A DNA stretch of 64,000 bases from JAUIIK01 sp963745675 (GTDB taxonomy: Bacteria > Chloroflexota > Chloroflexia > Thermomicrobiales > CFX8), in assembly GCA_963745675.1 (NCBI GenBank), contig CAVUYM010000027.1, positions 1 through 64,000 on the forward strand, in the 5' to 3' direction. Of this stretch, positions 54,922 through 64,000 are shown piece after piece. A program made the translations under genes and the position numbers. Each line of letters opens with the position of its first letter. The stretch's first letter is position 1. The notes beneath the pieces were generated by a model. The model saw only the letters and a program-made list of their open reading frames with translations, was not told where the DNA came from and did not search any database.

Positions 54922-56756
54922 CCTACTTGCAATGATTCGTGAATTTCACGGGCGAGTCCAGGTCCAATACCGTCGATAGCGGCAATGTCGTCAACGCTCG
55001 CTTCGCGGATTTTCTTGACACTCCCAAACGTACGGATCAGAGCCTTCTTTCGCTTTGGTCCGACTCCCTTGAGATCATCGAGCTCGGAGCGGAATGCGCT
55101 CTTTGAACGTTTCTGACGTTGATATGTAACCGCAAATCGATGGGCCTCGTCCCGGATGCGCTGTACGAGATACAACGACTGTGAATCTCGGGGTAGAAGG
55201 ATCGGAATGGACTGATCTGGCACGAAGAGTTCTTCATTCTCCTTCGCCAGGGCTACCAGCGGCAAATCGATCCCCAATTCGACCAGCGCCCGCCGGGCGG
55301 AGCTAAGCTGGCCCTTCCCACCGTCAACAATGACGAGATCTGGCATCGTTCGCCACGATTCAGTTTGTTCCTGGTCGATTGCACGTTTGAATCGCCGTCC
55401 AAGCACCTCGTTCATTGACGCGAAGTCGTCCTGGCCTTCAACATCTCGAATCGAAAAGCGGCGGTATTCTTTCTTTGCCGGTTTGCCCTCTTCAAACACA
55501 ACCATCGAACCGACTGTGTTCGTACCCTGCAACGTGGAGATGTCATAGCACTCAATCCTTCGTGGGATGCCGGGTAACTCTAGCGCATCGGACAATTCAG
55601 TCAGCGCCGCCGTCAGCTTCTGCTCATTGTTTAACCAGCGCAGCCGGCTCTGTTTCAAGTTTTCACTAGCGGAAGCGCGGGTCATGTCAATCAGCTTGCG
55701 CTTGCGTCCCCGTTGCGGAACCGTCAGAATCACCTTCTTGCCACGTCGTCCTTCCAGAAATTCAACGATCGTCTCTTCGTCAGGCAACGAAGACTCGAGG
55801 ATTATTTCGCCGGGAACGACCGCTGCATCCTGATAGTACTGGCTCACGAAGCTGGCAAGCAGGTCAGGCGCTTCATCCTCCACTCGCGTTCCTGCCAGGG
55901 GGAAGTGCTCGGAACCGAGCATCTTGCCGTTGCGGACGAAGGTCATCTGAACGCCCGCTTCGCCGCCGGCGGTTTGAGCAACGGCGAGTACGTCCGCATC
56001 TTCTCCGCGTCCGGATACGATGTTCTGCCGCTCGAGAACATGTTCGATAGCCGAGATATCATCGCGGAGTTTTGCGGCGCGCTCGAAATCAAGATCTTCT
56101 GCTGCCCGTTCCATTTCCTCGCGCATACCCGGAACCAGTTCTTCACCGCGGCCATTTAGAAATAGCTTGACGCCTTCTACGGCGCGCATATATTCAGCGT
56201 GATCTGCCGCGCCCGTACATGGCCCAAGACAACGCCCGATATGAAAGTAAAGGCAAGGTCGATCGGCGTTACCCGTGATTTCTATGTCGCAAGGGCGATA
56301 GGGGAACAGCCGCTTGAGCAGATTGAGTAGACGATGAACGGAACCGGCAGACGTAAAGGGTCCGAAATAGTGTGAGCCATCATGAACGATTCTGCGGGTG
56401 CTGATGACGCGCGGCCATTCTTCGTTGGTTAGTCGGATGTATGGATAGGATTTGCCGTCTTTGAGCATGATGTTATAGCGCGGTTGATGGCGTTTGATCA
56501 GTTCATTTTCGAGGATGAGCGCCTCCGCCGGGGTGCTGGTACGAACAACCTCGAAGTCAACGATCTGGGATTGCAGTTCGCGTGTTTTTGGATCTATCCG
56601 ACCACTCGACCGCTGAAAATAAGATCGCACGCGGTTTCGCAGTGATTGCGCTTTGCCTACGTAAATGATCTTTTTGCGCTCATCGCGGAATAGATAGACA
56701 CCCGGTTTATCGGGAAGTGCGGCAAGTCGTTCGGTGTAGTCGGTAGTTGTTGTCAT
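54918..56756 (-). CDS. uvrC: UvrABC system protein C
   Basis: 612 residues. N-terminal GIY-YIG nuclease domain 'KPGVYLFRDERKKIIYVGKA', Cys-rich segment 'CDIEITGNADRPCLYFHIGR', UVR domain near 'MERAAEDLDFERAAKLRDDI', the RNase H-like C-terminal nuclease ('RRIECYDISTLQGTNTVGSM', 'LVIVDGGKGQLSSARRAL') and a helix-hairpin-helix end 'GVGPKRKKALIRTFGS'. It makes both incisions in nucleotide excision repair. First gene of a five-gene run; no SOS box is seen upstream. Confidence 0.96.
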   Translation of the reverse strand: MTTTTDYTERLAALPDKPGVYLFRDERKKIIYVGKAQSLRNRVRSYFQRSSGRIDPKTRELQSQIVDFEVVRTSTPAEALILENELIKRHQPRYNIMLKDGKSYPYIRLTNEEWPRVISTRRIVHDGSHYFGPFTSAGSVHRLLNLLKRLFPYRPCDIEITGNADRPCLYFHIGRCLGPCTGAADHAEYMRAVEGVKLFLNGRGEELVPGMREEMERAAEDLDFERAAKLRDDISAIEHVLERQNIVSGRGEDADVLAVAQTAGGEAGVQMTFVRNGKMLGSEHFPLAGTRVEDEAPDLLASFVSQYYQDAAVVPGEIILESSLPDEETIVEFLEGRRGKKVILTVPQRGRKRKLIDMTRASASENLKQSRLRWLNNEQKLTAALTELSDALELPGIPRRIECYDISTLQGTNTVGSMVVFEEGKPAKKEYRRFSIRDVEGQDDFASMNEVLGRRFKRAIDQEQTESWRTMPDLVIVDGGKGQLSSARRALVELGIDLPLVALAKENEELFVPDQSIPILLPRDSQSLYLVQRIRDEAHRFAVTYQRQKRSKSAFRSELDDLKGVGPKRKKALIRTFGSVKKIREASVDDIAAIDGIGPGLAREIHESLQVG

Positions 56757-57010
56757 AGCCTACGAATTGTACCGTTTTACTCGGCTCCAGTGCCTCAAGT
56801 GCGCATCGCTTTCGGCGCAATCCTCAGAGGCGAAGTTCTCGCTTGATCTGAATGAGGTTGACAGAGATTCAGTGAACGTGCACACTGTACGTACACCTGT
56901 ATGTTGCCTAACTGGCACGCAGAGGTTGGCCGGTGGTGTGGACCATTTGGGATACACTTGGGATGCCGGATTGGCAACTAACAGGGCTGGAAGAGAACGG
57001 TTGGTTGGTG

Positions 57011-59651
57011 ATGAACAGCCACGAAATTCGACGCATTTTTACAGAATTCTTCGTTGAGAAGCATGGCCATCTGGCCGTGCCATCTTCTTCGTTAATACCG
57101 TTTGACGACCCAACGGTTCTCCTGACGACCGCCGGAATGCAGCAAATGACGCCTTATTTTCTGGGGCTGCAGGAGCCGCCGTCGCTCCGCATGACATCCA
57201 TCCAAAAATGCTTTCGGGCGGTTGGCAAGAATGACGACGTGCTGGAAGTCGGCGACCCAACTCACCTGACCCTTTTCGAGATGCTCGGAAATTTCTCTGT
57301 CGGCGACTACTTCAAAGATCGTGCCATCGACATGGCCTGGGAACTCGTTACCGAGGTGTACCGCATTGCGCCCGAACGAATCTGGGTGACAGTTGAACCC
57401 AATGACGAATTCTCGCGTAACTACTGGCGAGATGGGATCGGCCTCGACCCGTCTCGTATCCAGGATGATCCCGGCAATGTCTGGGGACCTGTTGGCGACA
57501 CTGGACCGTTCGGTCCAAATTCGGAACTTTATGCCGATCTCGAGTGGGATCAGCATGGCGGTGATCCGGGCCGTGGACCGATGAGCGAGGATGAAGATCG
57601 ATATCTTGAGTTCTGGAATCTCGTGTTCATGGAATTCAACCAGCTACCCGGTGGAAACTTTGAACCGCTAGCGATGCAGAATGTCGACACTGGCAGCGGT
57701 CTGGAGCGGGTCGCGACGATCCTCCAGGGCAAGAAATCGATCTATGAAACAGATCTCTTCCGGCCCGATCGTCGACCGGGCGGCTGAGATTGCGAATATT
57801 CGATATGGAGAATCCGAACAAGTCGATCAGGCATTGCGGATCGTCGCGGACCATTGTCGCGGAGTTACGTTCCTGATTGCGGACGGCGTCCTGCCAAGCA
57901 ACGAAGGACGAGGATACGTACTGCGCCGGATCCTACGACGCGCAGTTCAAAAGGCCAGAACCGCTGGAGTTGAGCGTCCCTTCATGGGTGACCTCGCCGA
58001 GGTTGTGATCGAGAATTTTGGCCAGCAGTATCCGGAACTACATCGCCGTAGAGACACGATAAGACGGGCTCTGGCGCATGAGGAGGACTCATTCAGCCGG
58101 ACGCTCGTTACGGGTATGGGCCGATTGGAAACGGTACTCGAACGCAACGATTCCGGAGGGATTGTTTCCGGCGACGACGCGTTTCGACTTCATGATACGT
58201 ACGGGTTTCCGATCGATCTGACCATTGAACTAGCAGATCAAGTTGGACAACGAGTCGACATCGATGGCTTTCGATCTGCGCTCGAAGCTCAACGCAATCG
58301 CTCGCGCGCAAATCTCGACGCCTTCGCCGATGCGGCTCGCGTTCGAGCGCCACTCTATTCACGCGTCGGGAACCAGACATCGAAATTCGTTGGATACGTA
58401 CAGGAGCGAACTGAGACGCGGGTCGCGGCGATCCTTGGTGCGGAAGGCTCCCTCGAAGTTCTTGAAGCCGGTGATTCGGCGGAAATCGTACTTGACGAAA
58501 CGCCTTTTTATGCGGAGTCAGGCGGACAGGTTGGTGACACGGGTCAAATCCAGAGCGAAACCGGCCTGTTTCGAGTCTCTGACACGAAACGTCCGGCACC
58601 GAGTGTTATCGTCCACATCGGCGAGGTGGTTGAAGGCTTCCTGGAAGCTGGTCAATCTGTAGTCGCGGAGATCGATCACGAGCGCCGTAGCGCTATCCGA
58701 CGCAACCACACCGCTACCCATTTGCTGCATCGAGGTTTGCGGGAAGTCCTGGGGCCGGACACGCAACAAGCGGGGTCACTCGTCGCCCCAGATCGATTGC
58801 GATTCGATTTCACGAGCCACATGGCCCTGGGCCAGGCTGGAATGCGCTCGGTCGCTCAGCTCGCTAATCATGAAGTCATTGCCGATAAGCCGGTCGTCAA
58901 CAGGGAAGAGCCGTATGAAGCTGCGGTTGAGCGCGGCGCAATGGCGCTATTTGGCGAAAAATATGGCGATATAGTTCGCACCGTCGAAGTGCCGGGATAT
59001 TCGCTCGAGCTATGCGGTGGGACTCACGTTGCTCGAACGGGCGAAATTGGTCCAATCGTAATCCTCAGCGAGTCCTCGATCGGCTCGGGTACTCGTCGCA
59101 TTGAGGCGCTGACCGGTAATCCTGCGCTCGAATATCTGGCTACCGCTCATCAACTGGTTCCAGGGCTTTCGCGCGAGCTGCGGGCTCCGATCGACGAGAT
59201 CGAAACTGCCGTAGCAACCCTCCAGGAAACGATCCGTGAAAAGGATCGTGAAATCGAGGCGCTAAAGCTAGACAACGCGCTTGCGGATATCGAATCGCTT
59301 CTGAACCAGCGCCGAACAGTCAATGGCACAACCGTGCTTGCGGTCCGTACCGATGCGGATGACCGGGCAACGATGCTTCAACTTGGGGATCGCTTGCGAG
59401 ACAGGCTCCAGTCGGGCGTGATCGTGCTCGGCGGTGAAGTCTCGGATCAGGTCGCGCTTATCGCCATGGTGACGCCGGATCAAGTTGATCGCGGTTTACA
59501 CGCCGGTCGAATTATCCAGAGCATTGCTCCTGTCGTTGGCGGTCGCGGAGGTGGCCGGCCCGAGAGCGCACAGGGTGGCGGTTCGGATACCAAAAAGATA
59601 GATGAAGCCCTCGCGGCCGTTGACGCGGCCGTCGAGCAGCTGGCTGGCTAG
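57011..59651 (+). CDS. alaS: Alanine-tRNA ligase (frameshifted)
   Basis: About 879 residues, normal for the family. First frame: 'MNSHEIRRIFTEFFVEKHGH', 'LLTTAGMQQMTPYFLG', 'NDDVLEVGDPTHLTLFEMLG', 'NVDTGSGLERVATILQGKKS'. Second frame from about 57765: 'VTFLIADGVLPSNEGRGYVL', editing domain 'RRNHTATHLLHRGLREVLG' and 'GYSLELCGGTHVARTG', then the C-Ala region with coiled coil and 'APVVGGRGGGRPESAQGGG'. One extra G after CGGCCC explains the shift. A broken alaS would be lethal, so a sequence error is likely. ATG 57011 has a weak ribosome site. Confidence 0.94.
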
Positions 59652-59659
59652 CGACGGAT

Positions 59660-59687
59660 CCGGCGCCAATTTGGCGCCGGTTAGTTT
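59660..59687 (+). terminator. Terminator-like hairpin after alaS
   Basis: CCGGCGCC (59660-59667)/GGCGCCGG (59673-59680), loop AATTT, then TTAGTTT. The alaS stop is 8 bp upstream. The U-tract is interrupted, so termination may be partial. Confidence 0.7.
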
Positions 59688-59725
59688 GGCGTAGCCAGTT
59701 ACAGGCTCTTGAAAGGGAACTGTAC

Positions 59726-61415
59726 GTGGTTACGCGCCAAACGAGTTATGTGGACATCCAGGAACGGGATGACTTTGACGACCTTCTTCAACGTCTCAGG
59801 CGCTACGCTCATACGACGCTGACGGTCGACGTTAGCGCTGATGTTGAAGTCCTCGCTACTGCTGCGGAGTTTGAAGAACTCTACAGCTGTGCGCAGGAAT
59901 GCTCCGTGCAGATTGAACTCGTGTCCGATGATCCGGTGCGGCAGGAATTCGCCCGTATTTATGGGTTGAAACACTTTTCGGAGTCGCTCACCGACACGAT
60001 CGCTCTCTTCTTGCAAGAGGACACAAATCCGGAAGTGGCGGTCCGAGAGCAGCTGCACGCAGCGTCGTTTCGCGCTCGACCCCACAGAAGAGTATTCGAT
60101 TGAATCGGGCACAGAAAATGGGCGTCGATCGACTCCAGAGTACTTTTCTCCGTTTGATAGCGATGCATCGTTCAGTTTCGTCACCGCGCCACCGATAGCC
60201 GGCCCTCAAAGGCGTCATCGAAAATCTCACAGAACGGCTGTAGCGAATCGACGAAGTCCTGTAACTGCGTCACTAAGTACCGGATCAATCATCGTATCCG
60301 GCGTAGCGATTGCCGTCGCCATCGCTGTGTTGCTCGTATCGCTCCTTGCACCAACGGCATCGATCGTAATCGTGCCCGAATCGCGATCGGTCGCCGCGCA
60401 AGTCACCTATGGGCTTGCGGGATCTGGTGATGGTCTCGACGTCGTGGTTCAACCGACGACCATTTCCAACACGATCACCTTTGAGTCGTCACTCCCAGCC
60501 AGCGGCGAGATGCTCATTCCAAACTCACCATCGCGAGGGATGATCTTTCTAACGAATCCATTCACAGAAGTCATGCATGTTGCTGCGGGTACTATCTTTG
60601 CGTCAACTGTCAATGACATGAGTTACATATCGCTTGAGCCAATCGACGTTCCGGCAGCCGATCCATTCGGATCAGCCCGGTTTGGGACGGCCGTGGTCGG
60701 AATCGAAGCGGCCGAGCCCGGGCCATCGGGAAATCTCGATGTTGAGGAGCTTACCGGGACGCTTGACTCTGGAATTCTGTTTCAGAATCGCTTTCCGCTA
60801 ACTGGCGGGGATCTCAAGAGCGTCGCGGTCGTAGTGACCGAGGATCTTGAAGCGCTGAAAGCACTTGCAGATAAGGATCTGCAATCGAAGGTTGGAACGG
60901 CTTTGGATGCCCAAATCCCTGACGGATGGACATTCGTCAATCCACCCAGGTTAGTCAGCCAGGTATCAACGAGTTATTCTGCTGAGGCTGGCACGGTTAG
61001 AGATTCGGTCTCGATTCAGGCTCAGGCGCAGGTGTTGGCTGACATCTATGATCCCGCCGCATTAGAGGAAGAAGCGCGAACGCGCTTGCTTGGCATGTTG
61101 AGCAGTTCCGTGCCTCAGGGATTTGGCCTTGTCGTCGACTCGGTGCGACTTACGGTTCCTCAAGAGGTCGGGGGAGATGGCCCCAAAGTCTTTTCGATGA
61201 GCGCTGACGGCACGGCGGAAGCGCAATTTGAACCAGGCTTTGCCGAGCAAGTCTCGCACGATATCATCGGGAAAAGCGAGGCGCATGCCGCCGAAACGCT
61301 TCAACAAATAGATGGCGTTGAGAGCTATTCAGTAGACTACGGTCCGGATTGGTTGCCTTGGGAACCGGTCCCACGTTTCAGTAGCCGCATATCGGTGGAG
61401 ATAAATGGCACGTAG
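59726..61415 (+). CDS. Membrane-anchored baseplate J/gp47-like protein (frameshifted)
   Basis: About 563 residues. N-terminal cytoplasmic alpha/beta region ('YVDIQERDDFDDLLQRLRRY', 'CSVQIELVSDDPVRQEFARI'), a Ser/Arg-rich linker, one membrane helix 'GVAIAVAIAVLLVSLLAPTA', then an outside domain with the baseplate-J-like 'VAAGTIFASTVNDMSYISLE' and 'VVGIEAAEPGPSGNLDVEEL'. The first frame ends at 60103; the third frame is open from about 60063 through 61415, so one shift joins them. It is similar in layout to proteins seen next to ruvX in Chloroflexota (recollection). Function unknown. GTG start with AAAGGG upstream. Confidence 0.75.
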
Positions 61416-61863
61416 ATTCAGGCGACCGGGGTTGAAGCTACTCGGCGTAGATCTCGGAGAGCGCTGGGTCGGCGTGGCCGGTACGGACGATACTGGAGTG
61501 CTCGCATCGCCGATTGAGACAATCGATCTGCGTCGGGCTCCTCTATCAATGGTTGTAAATTTGGCGACGGAACGCGCAGTTGCCGGAATCGTCGTTGGGC
61601 TTCCGCGAACAATGGCTGGAAAAGAGGGCTTTCAAGCCAGGAAAGCACGCGACCAAGCTGCGGAATTGCAAAGTCTGACGGAAATTCCCGTGATGTTCTG
61701 GGACGAGCGACTAACGACGGCAATGGCCGAGCAAATCGCCAGCCGAAGAAAACGGAGTCGAAGTAACAAGGCTAAACCTCCAGATGCAGTCGCGGCAGCG
61801 GTTCTACTTCAGAGCTACATAGATGCAAATCCCGTGCGGCCACGTCGCCTGAATGGCGCATAG
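61405..61863 (+). CDS. ruvX: RuvX/YqgF Holliday-junction resolvase-like nuclease
   Basis: 152 residues, RNase H fold. 'LLGVDLGERWVGVAGTDDTG' (first catalytic Asp), 'AVAGIVVGLPRTMAGKEGFQ' and 'VMFWDERLTTAMAEQIA', with 'PDAVAAAVLLQSYID' at the end. Family roles: 5' end processing of 16S rRNA or DNA junction cleavage. It overlaps the preceding gene by 11 bp and is followed 2 bp later by a small membrane protein gene. Confidence 0.92.
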   Translation: MARRFRRPGLKLLGVDLGERWVGVAGTDDTGVLASPIETIDLRRAPLSMVVNLATERAVAGIVVGLPRTMAGKEGFQARKARDQAAELQSLTEIPVMFWDERLTTAMAEQIASRRKRSRSNKAKPPDAVAAAVLLQSYIDANPVRPRRLNGA

Positions 61864-61865
61864 GT

Positions 61866-62117
61866 GTGTCTGTAATTCAGATCTTCTCGGTCGTCGGAGC
61901 GCTGCTGATATTGTCGGCGTATGGCGCAAACCACCTGGGCTATATGGGGCCAGAGCGCCGCATCTATTCGATCGTCAATCTCTTTGGCTCGACCGTGCTC
62001 GCAATTGTCGCAGCGATCGAGAAACAGTGGGGATTCTTGCTGCTCGAAGGAGTCTGGGCGCTCATTAGCGCGTGGTCATTCGTGCGCTTGCCAAACCCGG
62101 AAGGGCAGTCGGATTGA
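61866..62117 (+). CDS. Small membrane protein, CBU_0592-like
   Basis: 83 residues, GTG start 2 bp after ruvX. Three hydrophobic segments: 'IQIFSVVGALLILSAYGANH', 'IYSIVNLFGSTVLAIVAAIE' and 'WGFLLLEGVWALISAWSFV'. The pattern (L-S-A-Y ... N-L-x-G) resembles the CBU_0592 domain, of unknown function. Confidence 0.75.
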   Translation: MSVIQIFSVVGALLILSAYGANHLGYMGPERRIYSIVNLFGSTVLAIVAAIEKQWGFLLLEGVWALISAWSFVRLPNPEGQSD

Positions 62118-62207
62118 CGCGGTTCCCATTGGCTTCCTATAATCGAGCAGACTACACTCACTCTAGCGCGGCAATCGAACAATAGGAGAAACGAGACCTC
62201 CAGCGAA

Positions 62208-62483
62208 ATGAAGCTGATTATTGCTGTCGTTCAGAGTCATGATTCCGACGAAGTGGTCGATGCCCTGGTTCAAGCAGAGTACCGAGCAACGCGATTTGCA
62301 AGCACGGGTGGATTTCTTCGCCGTGGGAATACGACCATCATGGTAGGCGTCCAGGATCAGCAGGTGGACCACGTGATTGAAGTATTGCGCGGCGCGGTCG
62401 CGAAATCTGATGAATCGCTCCCGGAGGGGCAGTCGGCCGTTACCGTATTTGTGCTCGATCTCGAAGAGTATCAGCGTCTCTAG
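62208..62483 (+). CDS. Cyclic-di-AMP receptor, PII-like (DarA/PstA family)
   Basis: 91 residues. 'MKLIIAVVQSHDSDEVVDAL', the ligand loop 'RFASTGGFLRRGNTTIMVGV' (TGGFLxxGNTT is diagnostic) and the closing strand 'VTVFVLDLEEYQRL'. Family members (DarA/PstA/CdaR) are trimeric and bind c-di-AMP. The second long loop is short here. It lies directly upstream of a site-2 protease with CBS-like domains. No c-di-AMP cyclase is in the window. Confidence 0.9.
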   Translation: MKLIIAVVQSHDSDEVVDALVQAEYRATRFASTGGFLRRGNTTIMVGVQDQQVDHVIEVLRGAVAKSDESLPEGQSAVTVFVLDLEEYQRL

Positions 62484-62537
62484 CCTGATTTTGGAACTCG
62501 TTCTCGCGTTACATACCGCACATTTCAGGTCCAACCA

Positions 62538-63684
62538 ATGTATCGAACGCTTAGATTTTAATCTAGGTACTCTGGAAATCCGTGCGACGCTCGTGTGGAT
62601 ACTGGTCGCGTCTGCTCTGACTGTAATTTCGATCTATGTCAGCGTCTTGCCACGGTTTGACGGCTTATCGATTCAATCTATTTTCCTTGCTATTGCGTTA
62701 ACGGGCATGCTTGCTTCATTCGCGATTCACGAGCTCGCACACTTTCGAGCCGCAGCCCGGAGCGGTGCCGTGATCTCGGCTCTCAGTCCCCAACTCGTCG
62801 GAGCGCTGCCAGACACGCTTTTTGAAGCGCGTGATCCAGCCAGTGAACTGAGAGTCGGTATTGCCGGCCCAGTAGCCTCGCTTGCCTCGGGTGGCATAGC
62901 CGCCGCGATCTGGTGGGCAACCAACGGGCAGGTATCGGACCATGTTTCGTCAGCCATCGGATTGATCGCACTTACCAATTTTGGGCTCGCGATCGTTAGC
63001 TTGATGCCAGGCTATCCGTTTGATGGTGGACGTGTGGCGCGAGGCGTGTTCTGGTATCTCGGCGGCGACCTGATGACTGCGACGAAGATCGTCGGCTACC
63101 TTGGCTACGTCGTGATCATGGCTGCGATGTCGCTTGGCGTGCTCCTGCTCGTGAGCGGGGGTACTTACGCCGTTTGGGGTGTGTGGGTGCTTTTGACCGC
63201 GTTCATGATCAATCGCAGCGTCGCGGACGGAATCTCGCAAGTGTATTGGTCCGAGCAAAGCCAGCGACTGCGCGTTGACGATATTTTTGTCGGTGGGACT
63301 CGGCGCATCCAGTTCGACATGACGATTGACGACGCGATCGAACGCATGTTGGAAGGCCACGAGGATGGTCCTCTGATGGTGTTCGATGGGGACAAGGCGG
63401 TGGGACTCGTCGATCTGGCGTCGATCCGGCCGGTACCGCGCAAACTTTGGACCGAGCGCGGCATCGGAGACGTGATGGTGCCGATCGACGGATTGAAGTC
63501 TTCGACGCCATCATCGCCACTGTCGGAATTGATTGCCCTTTTGCCGCCTGACCGGGAAGCCATCGCGCTCATCACGCGCAACGACGCCGTGATTGGAGCG
63601 ACCGACCGCCAGGATGTCGTTCGCCGGTTGCAGCAATACCTCGCTGCCGAGCGTCTCGAAAAGATGCGGCGCGGAAAGAGGTAA
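62538..63684 (+). CDS. Site-2 protease family (M50) with C-terminal CBS domains
   Basis: About 382 residues. Intramembrane protease motif HExxH in 'FAIHELAHFRAAARSG', second motif in 'VSLMPGYPFDGGRVARGVFW' (Asp ligand), several membrane helices, then a CBS pair ('RIQFDMTIDDAIERMLEGHE' ... 'ALITRNDAVIGATDRQDVVR'). ATG 62538 gives 'MYRTLRF', and removing one T from the TTTT run near 62556 continues into 'NLGTLEIRATLVWILVAS', the normal N-terminus. Without that correction the frame would start at TTG 62491. It cleaves membrane-embedded substrates, perhaps sensing nucleotides through CBS. Confidence 0.87.
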
Positions 63685-63831
63685 GATCTTCAGGTGGCGT
63701 ACGTACACCGATGGTGATAGCCTTTTCCGGGCGAGGTCTTTGTAGTTTTCAGGCCAGTCAGATCGAAGTCGAGAGGCAGTTACGAATATCGTACTACCTT
63801 CAGGTTTTCTGTGCCCGATGCGGGAGGAATG

Positions 63832-64000
63832 ATGTCGAAAGTCTGTGCACTCATTTGCCTGGGGTTTGTGTTGGTATTGGCGCTCGCGACCGCTGGCGTG
63901 CTCTTCCCGTCCAATGCTGCCCGTGCAGATGAGAACCGTTCAGAACCTGGATCGACAACGGTCGTAGCTCATTCCGAACTCGGGAGCTCGACGGTCTTGT
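63832..64000 (+). CDS. Exported protein, N-terminal part (cut by window end)
   Basis: 56 codons visible, no stop before the window edge. Signal peptide 'LICLGFVLVLALATAGVLFP' with probable cleavage after 'AARA' before 'DENRSEPGS'. GGGAGGA (63822-63828) precedes the ATG. The mature part is too short to identify. Confidence 0.7.
   Translation, partial: MSKVCALICLGFVLVLALATAGVLFPSNAARADENRSEPGSTTVVAHSELGSSTVL

Noticed and set aside
56760..57010. T-box riboswitch upstream of alaS
   Set aside because: No TGGNACCGCG-like T-box sequence or terminator/antiterminator pair is seen in the 250 bp before the start.
57011..59651. Programmed frameshifting in alaS (and purM at 49173-50229)
   Set aside because: No slippery sequence with a downstream pseudoknot is evident, neither gene is known to use frameshifting, and many unrelated genes here show the same kind of one-base change.

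Overview
The window looks like chromosomal DNA from a Chloroflexota bacterium, most likely Thermomicrobia/Sphaerobacter-like. This is inferred from gene content and not from a marker gene: Tat-type lipoprotein peptide-binding proteins with low-complexity linkers, MglA/roadblock GTPase genes, a DUF92 protein, a membrane-anchored baseplate-J-like protein next to ruvX, and a GrdB-family protein. There is no rRNA, prophage, insertion sequence or CRISPR array. One tRNA-Lys gene is present.

Layout. 0.2-12.1 kb: catabolic and stress genes (asparaginase-type Ntn hydrolase, solo LuxR-type HTH protein, NudC-like Nudix protein, M28 and M24 peptidases, VOC protein, ECF42-type sigma factor, ABCB-type exporter, sugar epimerase, MFS permease). 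12.3-22 kb: tRNA-Lys, DUF92 protein, a Cys/Met PLP enzyme, a lipoprotein zincin, pyruvate kinase, thioesterase, two NAD-dependent dehydrogenases and an Asp/Glu racemase-like protein. 22-26.6 kb: two paralogous orphan oligopeptide-binding lipoproteins. 26.7-33.3 kb: a region rich in frameshifts (MFS, AI-2E permease, DUF2851, HIT-Nudix) that contains a small two-helix membrane protein gene under what look like LexA (SOS) boxes. 33.5-38.2 kb: an exopolysaccharide locus (priming glycosyl-phosphotransferase, GT4, two Wzz-like proteins, a degenerate BY-kinase-like protein). 38.2-47.3 kb: ComM-like ATPase, a probable selenoprotein of the GrdB family with an in-frame UGA, L,D-transpeptidase, hisC-hisB, D,D-carboxypeptidase, and a pseudouridine synthase-cmk-plsC run. 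47.3-56.8 kb: hflX, roadblock-purM-roadblock-MglA, and on the other strand uvrC-tsaC-membrane protein-rarA-rph. 57-64 kb: alaS, baseplate-J-like protein, ruvX, small membrane protein, cyclic-di-AMP receptor, site-2 protease with CBS domains, and the start of an exported protein.

About fifteen genes carry one or more single-base frame shifts, including single-copy essential genes (alaS, purM). Each piece continues the same protein family in the next frame, often at a short homopolymer. I therefore read most of them as sequence errors and give one spanning feature per gene. The two most interesting observations are the UGA-containing GrdB-family gene with a SECIS-like hairpin (39811-40716) and the SOS-box-controlled 65-residue membrane protein (28064-28374).
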